From contig CAILKW010000296.1 in assembly GCA_903834845.1 (NCBI GenBank), positions 1 to 48,170 of the forward strand: a stretch of 48,170 nt of DNA, given 5' to 3'. The DNA comes from an uncultured Bacteroidia bacterium. Its GTDB lineage: Bacteria; Bacteroidota; Bacteroidia; Bacteroidales; Prolixibacteraceae. This document shows, one piece after another, positions 34,775 to 44,552 of this stretch (positions are counted from its first letter, which is position 1; every line of letters begins with the position of its first letter). Made by a program: the position numbers and the translations under genes. The notes below the pieces were generated by a model. That model was not told the origin of the DNA and did not search any database. It saw only the letters and a list, made by a program, of their open reading frames with translations.

Positions 34775-35826
34775 AAAATGACAGGTTTAATGAGCGGTAT
34801 TATTATACGGAACTCGTTGTCCTCCTGAATAATCTGAATATCTCTTTCTCCCAGCAATTGAAATTGCTTCGATAGGTTTGTAAGTCCTATCCCTGTTCCT
34901 TGTTCCTGAGTAAGCTTTTTCTGTACCTGATTACTCACTACCAGATTTGCATTTTCACTGGTTTGAATGGAGATGGTGAGCGGTTTTCTATTGCTGATTT
35001 CATTGTGCTTAACGGCATTCTCCAATAGGGTTTGAATAGTTAAAGGAGGTAACTCCATATTCATAAAGCTTTCCCGCATATCTGTATTGACAATTAGATT
35101 GGTGCCATACCGCATTTTAATGAGGAAAAGGTACGATTCGGTAAACTCCATTTCCTCACGAAGCGAAATCGTTTTCTTTTCATTGCCTTGCAAAGTATAG
35201 CGTAAAACTTGTGCGAGATGGTTGACATACTGCTCGGCAACATCGGGTGATTCTCTTATAAGGGAATTCAGTGCAGTAAGCGTATTGAACAGGAAATGCG
35301 GACTCATCTGGTTTTTCAACGATTCAAACTGGCTTTGCAGACTTTCTGTTCTAAGTTGTTCGTTTTCAAGTTCGTAGGATTGCTTTTGGAAGATTAATCG
35401 CATGATAAAAATGGAGCCCAATACCAATGCTGAACAAAAGAAATTTCTGAAAAGAACTTCTCCGTGATGACCACGCGACTTCGGCTCAAAACCGATAAAA
35501 TGATTTATATTATTGAATATATGAATAAGTACGAATACTGACAAAAGGGTCAGAAGTACCGATAATAAAATTGTTTTCAGGTTCATCTTCTGATGTCGGG
35601 AAAATGGCTTTAACACGTAATAGTTAAGTGTGAACATCAGAAAAGCTACAAGAAAAGTGTTGAAAAATTCAATTCCAGCCAATCGAATGTCAAAATTATC
35701 CCATCTGTGCCAATCATTATCTTCAAAAAATATTGCCACAATCAAAGGAAAATCAATGGAGATGCAAATCACCATTGAGAGAAATAATGCAATGCCAAAA
35801 TATTTTTTTGTTAAACTTGCTTTCAT
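34771..35826 (-). CDS. Sensor histidine kinase, LytS/YehU type (His_kinase PF06580)
   Basis: A 351-residue membrane kinase with four hydrophobic helices in the first ~150 residues, a coiled-coil linker (KQSYELENEQLRTESLQSQF), the H-box NQMSPHFLFNTLTALNSLI with the phospho-accepting His, and a GHKL ATPase domain (LPPLTIQTLLENAVKHNEI as N-box, GTGIGLTNL as G-box). ATG at 35826 is chosen because MKASLTKKYFG leads straight into the first helix, while the longer frame adds an implausible tail. Kinase and regulator are coupled by an ATGA overlap. Confidence 0.9.
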   Translation of the reverse strand: MKASLTKKYFGIALFLSMVICISIDFPLIVAIFFEDNDWHRWDNFDIRLAGIEFFNTFLVAFLMFTLNYYVLKPFSRHQKMNLKTILLSVLLTLLSVFVLIHIFNNINHFIGFEPKSRGHHGEVLFRNFFCSALVLGSIFIMRLIFQKQSYELENEQLRTESLQSQFESLKNQMSPHFLFNTLTALNSLIRESPDVAEQYVNHLAQVLRYTLQGNEKKTISLREEMEFTESYLFLIKMRYGTNLIVNTDMRESFMNMELPPLTIQTLLENAVKHNEISNRKPLTISIQTSENANLVVSNQVQKKLTQEQGTGIGLTNLSKQFQLLGERDIQIIQEDNEFRIIIPLIKPVIL

Positions 35827-36045
35827 AATCCTCAAAGATACATAATTCAGATGATTATTCAGGAAAACTATTCGTGAACCTGACAAATCAGGGTGTGAAG
35901 ATGAATTTTTGCAGTGTAGAATAATTTTGTACCCTTAATATGATGAAAATTATTTGGAGTTTAAAAATAAGTACAAAACCGAGCAATCAGAGTTTTTTAG
36001 GAATTCTATTTTCCTTCCTTCAGAAATCTGATGTTTCAGAAAAAC

Positions 36046-36073
36046 AAAAAGGTGCCCAACAAGAGCACCTTTT
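36046..36073 (-). terminator. Intrinsic terminator of eno
   Basis: Read on the minus strand, AAAAGGTGC and GCACCTTTT pair around a nine-base loop and are followed by further T-rich sequence, 20 bases after the eno stop. Confidence 0.8.
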
Positions 36074-36092
36074 CTATTATTATGAAGAGTAA

Positions 36093-37409
<1,317 letters not shown>

Positions 37410-37486
37410 TTATTATTAAACAATTAATGTTGCTGTCATACTGACAGTGTGATACAAATAAAATATCTGTGATTATAAAAACCCGA

Positions 37487-37494
37487 CAAAGATA
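37487..37494 (-). promoter_or_regulatory. Bacteroidota -7 promoter box for eno
   Basis: Minus-strand TATCTTTG is an exact TAnnTTTG match 93 bases upstream of the eno start, giving a leader of about 85 bases. Confidence 0.5.
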
Positions 37495-37560
37495 ATAAGT
37501 CCTGACTTTAGTAAGCTTCAAAATTACGGTTCAGTTGTTAAGAAGTGGTTAAATTTAAAG

Positions 37561-37593
37561 AAAAAACCCCGGGATCTACCCCGAGGCTTTTAA
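37561..37593 (-). terminator. Intrinsic terminator of the CarboxypepD_reg-like gene
   Basis: On the minus strand CCTCGGG and CCCGGGG pair (one G-T) around GTAGAT, extended by A/T pairs and ending in a run of six T, about 30 bases after the stop codon at 37622. Confidence 0.85.
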
Positions 37594-37621
37594 TATGGTT
37601 TTAATTAATGTAATTAATATG

Positions 37622-38929
37622 TTACAATTTAGCTTTTTCAAGTTTCTTTTGGATTTTCTTAATAGCCGTTTCTATTGGCTTTTCAGGCTCGATTACATTG
37701 TATTCTCCCCAAAATTCACGATCGGCAAATCCTGAAATCTCATCACTCATAACCACACTTGGTTTCATTCTTTCAGCTAATTTTAAAGGTTTGTCGTTGG
37801 TTTTTTCCCAATTGGTGACAGCCATTTCAATTGTTGATTCATAAATTGTATTGAACAAGCGTTTATTCCAATCAACTTTGAATATTATCTGACCTCTTGA
37901 ATAACCATAGTACCATTTTCCATCTTTTTCGCGGTAGTCAATATGGTAAGCTGCCATTGTAGGATAAACTTTTGCGCCTGCTGGTTTTCTTTTGATAAAC
38001 ATATCACTTGACAATGCTTTATCTTCTACGTTAAGGTTAAAGGTGGCACTTGTAATAGCGAGACTTTCGGTATCTATGTAAATTTTTCCAAAATAGAGAG
38101 GTTCCGTAATATGTCCACGCTGTTTAAAACCTAGAACATAAATCAGGCGTTCGCCAACTTTGGTGATATTCTCAAGACTAAATTCATAATTACCCAGCAT
38201 ATCTTCAGTAAAGATCATTTCAGGATTCTTCATAATATCGAGATATAACGTGGTATAAGGTCCGCCCTGAAGTTTAAATGTAACAGTATCTAATTTGGTA
38301 AAATCGGTACTTTTCCTTGCTTTGAAAAGTTGAGCAGCATCAGACCGTGATGACATATAAGGTTGTTTATGAATTTCTACAACAGCCTCAGATAGTGAAA
38401 CATAAGTCTTTCTTTTTTTAATAGTTTCCCGGTAGAATGCCGACATCAAAGTCTGATCGCTGAAATAGTTTTCGGCTCGCTTATTCATCACAGCGCGAAT
38501 CAGTAACTCGGGATCCTTAGGAAAAACACTCACCTCGCTTAATGTAATAACCAAAAGCTCAAGTTCAATTTTTGTTTTCTCAGGTTTAAATTCCGTAAGA
38601 TTTATACTTTTGTTTTTGTACCCGAGATAAGAGACGTTTACTTTTCCCTCTTGCAGGTTCTTAGGTACTTTCAAAGAGAATTCTCCTTCAGTGTTCGTAA
38701 TTGTTGCAATATTTGTTCCATTTAGCGATAAAGAAGCAAAAGCAAGCGGAGTTCTTGATTCCTTATCAATAACAGAGCCTTTATACTGAACATACGCCAA
38801 AGTGTCGGGCTGGATTGATTTTGGAAATGTGGGAGAAGCAAGTGCTGCTCTAAAGAATCCTATGCAAATCAATATAGTAGCTGATAGCACGAATGTTTTT
38901 TTTACTAATCGGAAAGTTTGTGTTTTCAT
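37622..38929 (-). CDS. CarboxypepD_reg-like domain protein, exported
   Basis: The 435-residue protein has a signal peptide (about 1-32), a carboxypeptidase-like regulatory beta-sandwich (about 48-130: YKGSVIDKESRTPLAFASL, TNTEGEFSLKVP, VNVSYLGYKNKSI), then a domain starting near residue 142 (DPELLIRAVMNKRAENYFSD) with AFYRETIKKRKTYVSLSEAVVEI. This resembles the N-terminal half of TonB-linked or DUF5686-type outer-membrane proteins but has no barrel; function unknown. Expected in the periplasm or on the outer membrane. Monocistronic with its own terminator. Confidence 0.75.
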   Translation of the reverse strand: MKTQTFRLVKKTFVLSATILICIGFFRAALASPTFPKSIQPDTLAYVQYKGSVIDKESRTPLAFASLSLNGTNIATITNTEGEFSLKVPKNLQEGKVNVSYLGYKNKSINLTEFKPEKTKIELELLVITLSEVSVFPKDPELLIRAVMNKRAENYFSDQTLMSAFYRETIKKRKTYVSLSEAVVEIHKQPYMSSRSDAAQLFKARKSTDFTKLDTVTFKLQGGPYTTLYLDIMKNPEMIFTEDMLGNYEFSLENITKVGERLIYVLGFKQRGHITEPLYFGKIYIDTESLAITSATFNLNVEDKALSSDMFIKRKPAGAKVYPTMAAYHIDYREKDGKWYYGYSRGQIIFKVDWNKRLFNTIYESTIEMAVTNWEKTNDKPLKLAERMKPSVVMSDEISGFADREFWGEYNVIEPEKPIETAIKKIQKKLEKAKL

Positions 38930-39021
38930 GGCTTAAACGTTTTAAATTTGACTTAATACTCAATAGACAGCCACTGATTGAAATACCCTTATTCAAAAAT
39001 ATAGTTTTTTAAAGCAAAAGA

Positions 39022-39191
39022 TTGTGGGTTGGGGAATGATATTGGTTGTTATCGGTTGTCTGTTGTTGGTTGTTATCGGTTGTCTGTTGTTGGTTGTTAT
39101 AGGTTGTCTGTTGTTGGTTGTTATCGGTTGTCTGTTGTTGGTTGTTATTGGTTGTCTGTTGGTTGTTATAGGTTGTCTTTGGTTGTGGGTT
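39022..39191. repeat. 24-bp tandem repeat array (minisatellite) upstream of dacB
   Basis: Units starting GGTTGTTATCGGTTGTC repeat with a 24-bp period from 39044: copies at 39044, 39068, 39092, 39116 and 39140 (the last three bases short), and a partial at 39161. Variation is confined mainly to one base (ATCGG, ATAGG, ATTGG). The array is bracketed by the direct repeat TTGTGGGTT (39022-39030 and 39183-39191). Open frames across it only mirror the 24-bp period (8-residue repeats on both strands) and are not genes. It fills most of the 384-base gap between the CarboxypepD_reg-like gene and dacB; nothing else is seen there. Confidence 0.93.
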
Positions 39192-39313
39192 AGGGTTGTT
39201 TTTAGTCAAAACTATTATTTATGCTTTCACCAACAAATTATTCATGAATCAGAATTTAAAAGATTAAAATATCGGGAGATTTATTTTATCTTGGCGGCAA
39301 ATAGTGTTCTAAA

Positions 39314-40783
39314 ATGAGAAAATTAGTTTTAATGATTTTGGGATGGTTTCTTTTCCATCCAATATTTGCTCAACCTGGATTAGTATTCAAAACTGAAGCA
39401 CTTCAAAACGCCGGATGTTCTGTTTATGTTATTGATGCTGACGATAGTAAAGTTTTATTTGCTACGCCTCAGGTTAGTTTAGTACCTGCTTCGGTAATGA
39501 AAATTGTTACTACTGCCACAGCCTTGGAAATTCTGGGTGCTGATTTTGTATTTCATACTCAATTAGGCATTACAGGCAAAGTTAGTACCACGACAGGTGC
39601 ATTAGAAGGAAATCTGGTACTGAAAGGAGGCTGTGATCCTGCATTCTACTCTGGGTATTTTTCCGAACACTATAAAGGAACTTTTGAAGCCTGGGCTCAG
39701 GCTCTTTCAAAAGCTGGAGTAAAAAGCATTAAGGGCGATTTTATTATTGATTTGTCTCATTTTCCGGGTTCCTCTATCCCAGGAGGGTGGCTATGGGAAG
39801 ATATCGGAAACTACTATGGAGCAGGAATCTCAGCCCTCACATATTCCGACAACTTTTACAAAATACATTTTTCTTCCAGCGCCAAACCTGACATACCTGT
39901 AACTATCAGTTGTATAGAACCAAATATTGATAGCTTGGTCTTGATAAACAAAGTAGTTTCTTCGGATATCAATGGCGACCTTGCTGTCATTTATGGTGCA
40001 CCCGGCTCGTATTCGCAAATTGTAGAAGGTACTATTCCCAAAAAACGCCCCGATTTTATTGTAAAGGGCGCAATGCCAAATCCGGCAAAAATGGCAGCAA
40101 CCGATTTTTTAAAAGTCTTGAAATCAAATAATATTGAGATTTTGGGGAAAGTCAGGTACATCAACACACCTCTGATTGAAAACGTTGAGCAGATTGCTGA
40201 TAAAAGTTCGCCTCCGCTTCGCGATCTTATTATTCCACTTAATCAGGAAAGCATAAATCTTTTTGCAGAGCATTTGTTAATTGAAATAGGGCGTGCGAAG
40301 AAAGATTCTCCATTGTTAGTTAATTGTGTTACAGCAATAACTGAATTTTGGAAGGAAAAGAACATTTTCACTCAGGGATTCTATCCTACAGATGGAAGCG
40401 GACTCTCGCGATCGAATGGGATTTGTCCACGTACTTTGGCTGAAATTCTTCATTTTATGTATCTTAGTCCGAATCGTGAAGTATTCTTTAATTCACTCCC
40501 TATAGCCGGAAAAAGCGGAACCCTTCAGTTTGCATTTAAAGACTCAAAACTTGAAAATAACCTTAAGGCCAAGACAGGATCTATGTCAAGAGTAAAAAGT
40601 ATGGCTGGAATCTTTACAAATCAGTCGGGGAAAAAAGTGATTTTTGCGATTATCCTCAATAATTTCGAGGGTACTCAGGCTTCAATAAGCCGACTAATCG
40701 AAGAATTTTTAGGCAATATATATTCATTAGAACCAGTTTCAGAGAAAAAACAGTCTTTAATTAACTACATACCAATATTTTAA
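39314..40783 (+). CDS. dacB: D-alanyl-D-alanine carboxypeptidase/endopeptidase (PBP4, S13 family)
   Basis: A 489-residue periplasmic PBP4 with a signal peptide (cleavage near IFAQ, residue 20), the catalytic SxxK motif Ser60-Val-Met-Lys63 in VPASVMKIVTTATAL, the SxN motif in ALTYSDNFY and the KTG-like motif GKSGTLQF. The large insert between the first two motifs is the S13 hallmark. It trims or cleaves peptidoglycan cross-links. The start follows a TATCTTGG promoter-like box. The upstream tandem repeat array may influence its expression. Confidence 0.93.
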   Translation: MRKLVLMILGWFLFHPIFAQPGLVFKTEALQNAGCSVYVIDADDSKVLFATPQVSLVPASVMKIVTTATALEILGADFVFHTQLGITGKVSTTTGALEGNLVLKGGCDPAFYSGYFSEHYKGTFEAWAQALSKAGVKSIKGDFIIDLSHFPGSSIPGGWLWEDIGNYYGAGISALTYSDNFYKIHFSSSAKPDIPVTISCIEPNIDSLVLINKVVSSDINGDLAVIYGAPGSYSQIVEGTIPKKRPDFIVKGAMPNPAKMAATDFLKVLKSNNIEILGKVRYINTPLIENVEQIADKSSPPLRDLIIPLNQESINLFAEHLLIEIGRAKKDSPLLVNCVTAITEFWKEKNIFTQGFYPTDGSGLSRSNGICPRTLAEILHFMYLSPNREVFFNSLPIAGKSGTLQFAFKDSKLENNLKAKTGSMSRVKSMAGIFTNQSGKKVIFAIILNNFEGTQASISRLIEEFLGNIYSLEPVSEKKQSLINYIPIF

Positions 40784-40857
40784 TAATTTTTTAATAGAAT
40801 TAGTGAAAGTTGAATTGACTGTTTTATTTTTTCAACCGGGGTATAAACTCCAAATAT

Positions 40858-42879
40858 ATGAAAATGAACAGACAGGAAGCTGAAACAGTATTACAGCAGG
40901 TTTTTAAACTGAGTCATTTTTACGATGAACAGTGGATAACCATTGAGAAAATCCTGAATGGAGAAAGGGTATTGCTTATAGAAAAAACAGGATTTGGCAA
41001 ATCGCTATGCTTTCAGTTTCCGGCAATCCTGAACAGCGGAACAACTGTAATATTCTCACCTTTGATTGCCTTAATGCGTGACCAGGTTAAAAAACTGAAT
41101 AGTCTGGGTGTTTCTGCCAAATGTATAAATTGTGAGCAAACTTCAGAAGAAAACTCTCAGATAATTGAAGATGCTAAAGCAGGGAAACTAAAAATCCTTT
41201 ATATCGCTCCCGAAAGACAGGAAAACTCAGAATGGATTGAGGCAACCCGTCTTATGAATCTTTCTATGGTTGTTGTTGACGAGGCTCACTGTATTTCCGT
41301 GTGGGGTCATGATTTCAGACCCGCTTTCCGAAGAATCATTAACCTTGTAAACTTGTTACCTAAAGGCTTGCCTGTGCTGGCAACTACCGCAACTGCTACA
41401 AAAAAAGTTGAAGCTGATATTGCACAACAAATGGGTGATAATCTATCAATTATCAGAGGAAACCTTATGCGCGACAACTTTAAACTATTTGTCGTAAAGG
41501 TGACTTCTGAAGACGAAAAACTATTATGGTTGGGGCAAAACCTCGATAAAATACCTGGTTCAGGAATTCTCTATACAGGTACTCGCATTGATACCTGGAT
41601 TTATTCAAAATGGTTTGAGTATCTAAAAATCTCGTCTGTTGGTTACAATGCCGGATTAGACCCTGAATCAAGAATTGCAGTCGAAAACGGATTAATGAAC
41701 AATCAATGGAAATGCGTAATCTCAACAAATGCCTTGGGAATGGGGATTGACAAACCGGATATCCGGTTTATTATTCATACTCAGATGCCACAGTCACCTG
41801 TTCACTATTATCAGGAAATCGGGAGAGCAGGCAGGGATGGCAACCCTGCATATATAATCCTGTTTTATAACCCCGAAGACCGGAAATTGCCTGTATCATT
41901 TATTGAAGGAGGAAGACCTGCGATTTCAAAATACGAAAAAGTTATCAAGGCCATTAAAAATGAGATGCTTGGCGAAAAAGAATTAATGAGAAGTACAAAT
42001 TTGAAACAGAATCAAATAAGGGTTATTAAGGCAGACCTGATTGAACAAAAAATAATTCGGGAAGTCACTTTGGGAAAAAGTAAAAAATTCGAATACATCT
42101 CCAATTCACAGCCACTTAATACTGAAGCTTTTGAAGAATTGCGCTCAATCAAAACCAACGATTTGGAGAAAATGATCGGATATATCGAGACTACCAACTC
42201 AAGAATGGAATATTTATGCAATTATCTCGGTGATCCGTCAACAACAACGTTTAATAATTGTGATAACACAGGTTTAAAAAAGATTGCAGTCACTTCCTCT
42301 CCAGAATGGACTCAAAAATTACAGAATTTTCGTGAAGAATATTACCCTGAACTTGAAGTTGAAAAGAAGGGAACTAACTTAGTAAATGGAGTTGCTGCCT
42401 CATTTTATGGATTTTCAAACGTTGGATCAGCTTTGCACCGGAGCAAATATGAAAACGCAGGCGATTTTCCGGATTTTTTACTGGTGTTGACTTTAAAAGC
42501 TTTTCGGAAAAAATTCGGGCAAGAAATATTTGATTTAGTATTGTATGTACCACCCACAATATCAGGCGATCTGGTAAAAAATTTCTCTGTTAAAGTTGCT
42601 AATGTTTTAAAATTCCCAATTTCGCATCATCTTACAAAACAACGGGTTACGAGTCAGCAAAAAGTTTTTGAAAATTCATATCTTAAAACAGATAATGTAA
42701 AAAACGCCTTTTTTTACAATGAACCATCAGATATACAAGGGAAAAGCATTTTATTGATAGACGATATTTTCGACAGTGGAGCAACAATTAAGGAGATTGG
42801 AAGATATTTAACTAATTTAGGCGCGTCAAAAATTGCACCTCTGGTGATTGCCAGAACTGTTGGAGGAGATAGTATATGA
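40858..42879 (+). CDS. RecQ-like ATP-dependent DNA helicase fused to a phosphoribosyltransferase domain
   Basis: The 673-residue protein starts with a RecQ-type SF2 core: motif I KTGFGKS (43-49), DEAH (141-144) in VVVDEAHCISVWGHDFRPAF, TATATKK, and motif VI YYQEIGRAGRDG. A zinc-binding-like region follows (CNYLGDPSTTTFNNCDNTG) in which the last Cys of the usual CDNC is Thr. The C-terminal ~130 residues are a type I PRTase with the PRPP loop LIDDIFDSGAT (633-643). HRDC is absent. The stop overlaps the start of the DprA-like gene (ATGA). RecQ-PRTase fusions with DprA partners are likely antiviral or conflict modules, by analogy with ShosTA; the cellular role is inferred. Confidence 0.85.
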   Translation: MKMNRQEAETVLQQVFKLSHFYDEQWITIEKILNGERVLLIEKTGFGKSLCFQFPAILNSGTTVIFSPLIALMRDQVKKLNSLGVSAKCINCEQTSEENSQIIEDAKAGKLKILYIAPERQENSEWIEATRLMNLSMVVVDEAHCISVWGHDFRPAFRRIINLVNLLPKGLPVLATTATATKKVEADIAQQMGDNLSIIRGNLMRDNFKLFVVKVTSEDEKLLWLGQNLDKIPGSGILYTGTRIDTWIYSKWFEYLKISSVGYNAGLDPESRIAVENGLMNNQWKCVISTNALGMGIDKPDIRFIIHTQMPQSPVHYYQEIGRAGRDGNPAYIILFYNPEDRKLPVSFIEGGRPAISKYEKVIKAIKNEMLGEKELMRSTNLKQNQIRVIKADLIEQKIIREVTLGKSKKFEYISNSQPLNTEAFEELRSIKTNDLEKMIGYIETTNSRMEYLCNYLGDPSTTTFNNCDNTGLKKIAVTSSPEWTQKLQNFREEYYPELEVEKKGTNLVNGVAASFYGFSNVGSALHRSKYENAGDFPDFLLVLTLKAFRKKFGQEIFDLVLYVPPTISGDLVKNFSVKVANVLKFPISHHLTKQRVTSQQKVFENSYLKTDNVKNAFFYNEPSDIQGKSILLIDDIFDSGATIKEIGRYLTNLGASKIAPLVIARTVGGDSI

Positions 42880-44015
42880 ACAATGAAGCAGCTTATTGGA
42901 TAGCATTGGCACATTTGCCACGATGGGGATATTTGAAGATAAATAACCTTATCATAAAATTTCATCATGAATTCAAACTTTCTATCATTGACTTTTTTCA
43001 ATTGTCCGAAAGTGAATGGAAAAGTCAATATGGCTTGGAAGACAAGGATATAACTGGTTTAATACAAGCAAAATCAGAGTTGGCGAATAATGCTTTTTTG
43101 GCAGAATCATTACACAATGAAGGCTATGAATTGATTCCAATAATATCACCTGATTATCCTAAAACTCTGAAAGATAATCTTAAAGCAGCTTATTCACCTG
43201 CTTTGCTATATATTAAAGGAGATAAACAAATCCTGCAAAAAAAATCAGTAGCAATTGTAGGTTCACGCAATGCGGCTGAAGTTTCATTAGTATTTACCGA
43301 TAACATTGCAAAACTGGCAACCAAAGAACATAAAGTCGTTGTAAGCGGATTTGCGAAAGGTGTTGACAAACAGGCTTTAGACTCAGCCATCAAGTACAAA
43401 GGTAAAAGTATTATTGTTCTACCGCAGGGAATTATGACATTTGGTTCCGGATATAAAACTTTTTACCGGCAGATGGTTGACGGAGATGTATTGGTACTAA
43501 GTACATTTTTCCCAAAAGCTCCGTGGAAAGCTGAGTTGGCAATGGCTCGAAATCCAATAATTTTTGGTCTCGCCAATGAAATCTATGTGGCTGAATCTTC
43601 GGACAAAGGTGGCACATGGTCGGGTGTGGCTGATGGTTTGAGAAAAAACAGAAAAATCTATGTGCGAAATCCTGAACCATTGGAAGAAACAGCGAATAGT
43701 TTGTTGATTCAAAAAGGTGCCATACCTGTTGATTTTAATGGGATTCCATTGGAAGGTTTTCAACCTGTTAAAATACAAAATGCAAAACAGGCGGCGAACG
43801 AATACGCCAGCAATACTTTCCTAAAGATTATTGAACTTCTTAAAAACAGAGAGTATAGTGCTAAGGACATTTTGAAGAAACTTCAATTGGATTGGACGGA
43901 GAAAAAACTCCGTGATTTTTTGAAATCACAAATAGAGATTGAAACAATTAATAAAAAACCATTGGGTTTTAAGCTAAAAAACCAGATTGTTGTGCAGAAA
44001 TCATTGTTTGATTGA
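42876..44015 (+). CDS. DprA/Smf-like DNA-processing protein
   Basis: A 379-residue protein with an N-terminal helical HhH-like part (about 1-85), the DprA Rossmann fold (about 100-290: SVAIVGSRNAAEVS, VVVSGFAKGVDKQALDSAI, SIIVLPQGI) and a C-terminal winged-helix-like region (about 305-365, LKNREYSAKDILKKLQLDW). DprA loads RecA on incoming DNA in transformation, but this divergent copy is coupled by a four-base overlap to a RecQ-PRTase gene, and ShosA antitoxins are DprA homologues. It is therefore read as part of that module rather than as the housekeeping dprA; comEC in the window is 16 kb away. Confidence 0.82.
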   Translation: MNNEAAYWIALAHLPRWGYLKINNLIIKFHHEFKLSIIDFFQLSESEWKSQYGLEDKDITGLIQAKSELANNAFLAESLHNEGYELIPIISPDYPKTLKDNLKAAYSPALLYIKGDKQILQKKSVAIVGSRNAAEVSLVFTDNIAKLATKEHKVVVSGFAKGVDKQALDSAIKYKGKSIIVLPQGIMTFGSGYKTFYRQMVDGDVLVLSTFFPKAPWKAELAMARNPIIFGLANEIYVAESSDKGGTWSGVADGLRKNRKIYVRNPEPLEETANSLLIQKGAIPVDFNGIPLEGFQPVKIQNAKQAANEYASNTFLKIIELLKNREYSAKDILKKLQLDWTEKKLRDFLKSQIEIETINKKPLGFKLKNQIVVQKSLFD

Positions 44016-44281
44016 ATTTAAGAGAATTAGCAAACAAAAAGAGAAATTACTAAAAATCAAAAAGAGAAATCAGTAAAAGAGATGTTAATTGCATATTTTC
44101 AAATTATTACAGATGAATATCAAAGCAAAAAGCAATCACTTTAAGGATGAAAAATAAGGAAAAAAGTTGGGCTTATCAAAGCGGTATAGAAACAACGAAA
44201 GGAGGAAAATATGAGAATAAACATGCATGTAAATAGGAGAAATATGCCCCCATAACTCAAAAAGCAGTAAATATATGGAGC
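44016..44281 (+). other. Gene-free A-rich stretch downstream of the DprA-like gene
   Basis: No convincing gene. There is an unusually good ribosome site (AAAGGAGG at 44198-44205) before ATG 44211, but the frame is only 14 codons. Together with the leader repeat to 44411 and the untranslated part to 44552 this is the longest gap in the window. Confidence 0.5.
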
Positions 44282-44411
44282 AATACCCACGTGAGCAACT
44301 GCCGTAAAGAAAGTTCTAACTACGGAGTTAAACTAATTTGCCTGCAATTGACCAACTTTTACCCATTAACCGGAATATATCAGGTTCAAAAAATTCAAAT
44401 TTGATGTTAAG
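44282..44411 (+). repeat. Leader repeat A, upstream of the sialidase-like gene
   Basis: This ~130-base stretch aligns along its length with 47753-47880. Shared blocks in the same order are AATACCC, AGCAA, AAGAAAGTTC, CGGAGTTAAACTAATTTG, TGCAA/CGCAA, and GGTTCAAAAAATTC near the end followed by TTTGATnTT and AAG. Both copies precede an exported carbohydrate-active gene in the same orientation, so this may be a shared promoter or regulator region. Confidence 0.75.
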
Positions 44412-44552
44412 TTGAAGGAAATTTCAATATTACTCGCTTGTAATCCTAATGATAATGAGTGTGTAATTATTCAATATGATTGTTTTCGGGGAAATGGATG
44501 TTATTCACTGCTGTTTGCTCCTAATTTATTCATTTTTATAATCAAGAATATT

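Noticed and set aside
35940-36092. Plus-strand 50-codon frame (MMKIIWSLKI...) between the kinase and eno genes
   Set aside because: It runs through the eno terminator and ends at the eno stop; composition is not protein-like.
39009-39317. Open frames on both strands across the tandem repeat (plus strand rich in VVIGCLLL, minus strand rich in TTDNNQQQ)
   Set aside because: They exist only because the 24-bp period is a multiple of three; both strands are open, and no start context or non-repeat coding sequence supports a protein.
44211-44255. 14-codon frame after a near-perfect Shine-Dalgarno AAAGGAGG
   Set aside because: Too short, no conserved feature, and strong SD sites are not a reliable signal in Bacteroidota.
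44198-44340. Possible group II intron or reverse-transcriptase remnant suggested by CCGTA/TACGG pairing
   Set aside because: No domain V consensus and no RT frame; the pairing is absent from the second copy of the leader.
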